A stretch of 64,000 bases of DNA from Membranipora membranacea (lineage: Eukaryota; Bryozoa; Gymnolaemata; Cheilostomatida; Membraniporidae). Location of the stretch: contig OU612068.1 of assembly GCA_914767715.1 (NCBI GenBank), positions 10,416,001-10,480,000 of the forward strand, given 5' to 3'. This document shows positions 62,222-64,000 of the stretch, in pieces; within the stretch, counting starts at the first letter, position 1; each line of letters opens with the position of its first letter. The position numbers were made by a program, and so were the translations under genes. A model generated the notes under the pieces. It saw only the letters and a list, made by a program, of their open reading frames with translations, ran no database searches and had not been told where the DNA came from.

Positions 62222-62430
62222 CTTTATCAGTATGGATGTAGGCTGTTTGAGTGAACGTCATGGTTCATTGTGATGGTTAATTTTGAATTATTATGCGAGC
62301 ACCTTATCTTGTGCTGAATTGTGCCTGAATTGATGAATCGTATCAGCAATTTTATCGAAAATGGGGAGGATATGGCACAATAACATAAAACTGAAACTTT
62401 TCTGTTTTCTGCTGACACATCCTAGGAGAG
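62222..62430. repeat. Dispersed direct repeat, copy A
   Basis: Diverged duplicate of 62873-63070. Shared landmarks: TTATCAGTA, GTAGGCTG, TTTTGAATTATT, CTGTGCTGAATTGTGCCTG in near-identical form, TTTTATCGAAAA, GGGGAGGATA. About 200 bases, non-coding. Confidence 0.75.
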
Positions 62431-62872
62431 CAACAAATCAGATAACAGTTACTTCCTCAATGTTATCCACCTTAACCCAACCCCCCCCCCCCCCCCCACC
62501 GGTCAGTGAGTTGTAAGCAGGTCCAAACTCAAAAAAGTGTCCCAACAACAAGGCTAGGTCCAAAGTGCTTTGATTTCAAAATAACCTTTAGTCTATCAGT
62601 GCCGGTGATTGGTGGCTTCGTTGCTTGTTTCTAGTAAATCATTTTTTTGATGATGATTCCTTATTATTATCACCTATGACTCTGATTATTGTTGGGGAAA
62701 AATATGGCTGAGCTTCACACATTTATAACCAGAAATGCATGACGATTAACGCCACTGTGATTCTTTGGCAGACAGTTCTATATAAAATAAAACTACAATG
62801 CAGTTGATGAAGACACTTTTAGGTAGTGTGATGTGTTACACTGATGAGCAGTATGACCAGGCATCGCATGAC

Positions 62873-63070
62873 TTCCTTATCAGTAAGGAGGTAGGCTGCT
62901 TGAGTGATTTGATTGGCTATTTTTGAATTATTTTGCAAACACCTTATCCTGTGCTGAATTGTGCCTGAATTGTTGAATCATGTCAGCAGTTTTATCGAAA
63001 AAGGGGGGAGGATACAGATCAAAAATTCAATACTGCAATGGAAACTTTTTAGCTGACTCATCGGCAAGAG
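62873..63070. repeat. Dispersed direct repeat, copy B
   Basis: Same orientation as copy A, 650 bases downstream. The edges (TTATCAGTA on the left, GCTGAC(A/T)CATC on the right) suggest a short interspersed element of about 200 bases, not a tandem slip. Confidence 0.75.
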
Positions 63071-64000
63071 GGGAATGCTCATGAAAGAGCAGCTTGTTCG
63101 GCTCAATATAGTATAGTAGTATCTGTCTCAGGGTTACAAAGCAAAATCCTCCCAGCCAATGTCCTTCCTGATAACATAATGTAACATGCATAGACTTGAA
63201 ATAAACTTTCATTTGTTTGCACAGGGAATGTGTGCCATCTACGCCTGCATTTCAAATATAATGCTTGTTGTGATGTAGTGTTTTCCAGGCTCACTGATCA
63301 GATATGATATCTAAGTTAATACTGTAGTCTGTGCACTATACATTGGTGAAATTCAGACCAGCAATGGATTGAAAAATGAGGAAATCTATCTTAGACATTG
63401 CCATATGTGGTTATCATCCTTAAATCAAAGCTGATTTGGTGTTGGTTTTTGTCTGTAGATTTGTACTTATAGGGTCTTTGTTTCGGAGCAAAAAATTTAA
63501 AGACTACAGCACACTGTCTGTTTAGTCTTGCTACATTAGTACATAGTGACTACAAATTTTGGTTTCTGAATAACATATTTGTGTAATGTGGCGACATTTT
63601 AACTATTTTGATTTCTTCTTCATCATGTGACTATCAAAACTATACACCCAGGTACTACATTTGTGGAAATAATTCTTAGATTCTTAGCATTTAGATTACT
63701 ACATTTATAACACTTAGTGCAAAAAAATTAAAAGATAAATCATACTGTAAGCAAGAAGACACCCCAAAACTTGTTGAAATGAATTGTGCCGCCGCTTATT
63801 GAATTCGATTATATACAGCCACAAAACAATCCTGAAACTAGTCAATACAAGGTCACCGTGAAAAGAAATCTGATCTTTACCAATATGGCAACCAGAAAGT
63901 AGAATAAATAGTTTTAATTCAATGATAGTTATAAAAGGGTGATATAAGGCTTATTGCAGCTGCTTTCATCTGTCTCTCAACAATTTTGCTAGTTCTTAAA

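Larger units (their letters stand above)
60922..64000. other. Intergenic region upstream of the ClyA-like gene
   Basis: About 3 kb without supported genes. It contains a GC-rich hairpin, a tRNA-like repeat, a long C tract at 62478-62498 and a pair of direct repeats (listed separately). The short frames present have no family features. Confidence 0.5.

Overview
The window is nuclear DNA of an animal, most likely a marine or other aquatic invertebrate. The genes are split by GT-AG introns, the background is AT-rich with many microsatellites and long G or C runs, and the content is metazoan: an endosomal rabankyrin, an ATF2-type bZIP factor, two Quiver/Sleepless-type Ly6 proteins and C-type lectins. 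LINE, SINE-like, TTAA-flanked and foldback-like repeats fill introns and spacers. The phylum cannot be fixed from sequence alone.

Layout. (1) 350-11494, minus: the first 17 coding exons of rabankyrin-5 (ANKFY1); the 3' end, with the remaining ankyrin repeats and the FYVE finger, lies beyond base 1. (2) 12608-19691, plus, head-to-head with ANKFY1: a complete nine-exon ATF2/ATF7/CREB5-like gene with zinc finger, TPTP phospho-site module and bZIP. (3) 22055-25574 and 26745-32035, plus: two tandem three-exon Quiver/Sleepless-like GPI-anchored proteins. (4) 33426-34643, minus: a decayed ankyrin-repeat pseudogene. (5) 36064-36780: a degenerate foldback-like element. (6) 38959-43304, plus: an intact type II membrane C-type lectin with a QPD motif. 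(7) 44722-52596, plus: its tandem duplicate, with the last two exons broken and the last intron filled by a 15-bp inverted minisatellite element and a nearly intact CR1/L2-like retrotransposon. (8) 52.6-59.8 kb: gene-poor, with a 170-bp perfect palindrome and further repeat remnants. (9) 59878-60804, minus: an uninterrupted 308-codon gene that is clearly a ClyA/hemolysin E-family alpha-helical pore-forming protein, with an animal-type TATA box, initiator and Kozak context. (10) 61-64 kb: repeats and no recognisable gene.

The outstanding item is the ClyA-like gene: a family known from enteric bacteria, present here without introns but with eukaryotic transcription and translation signals among animal genes. 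This suggests horizontal transfer followed by domestication. With the membrane lectin pair, the right half of the window may carry surface-recognition or defence functions, but nothing in the sequence shows that these genes act together. The left half consists of conserved trafficking and stress-signalling genes. All splice models were made by eye from reading-frame continuity, phase matching and family similarity; no search was run.
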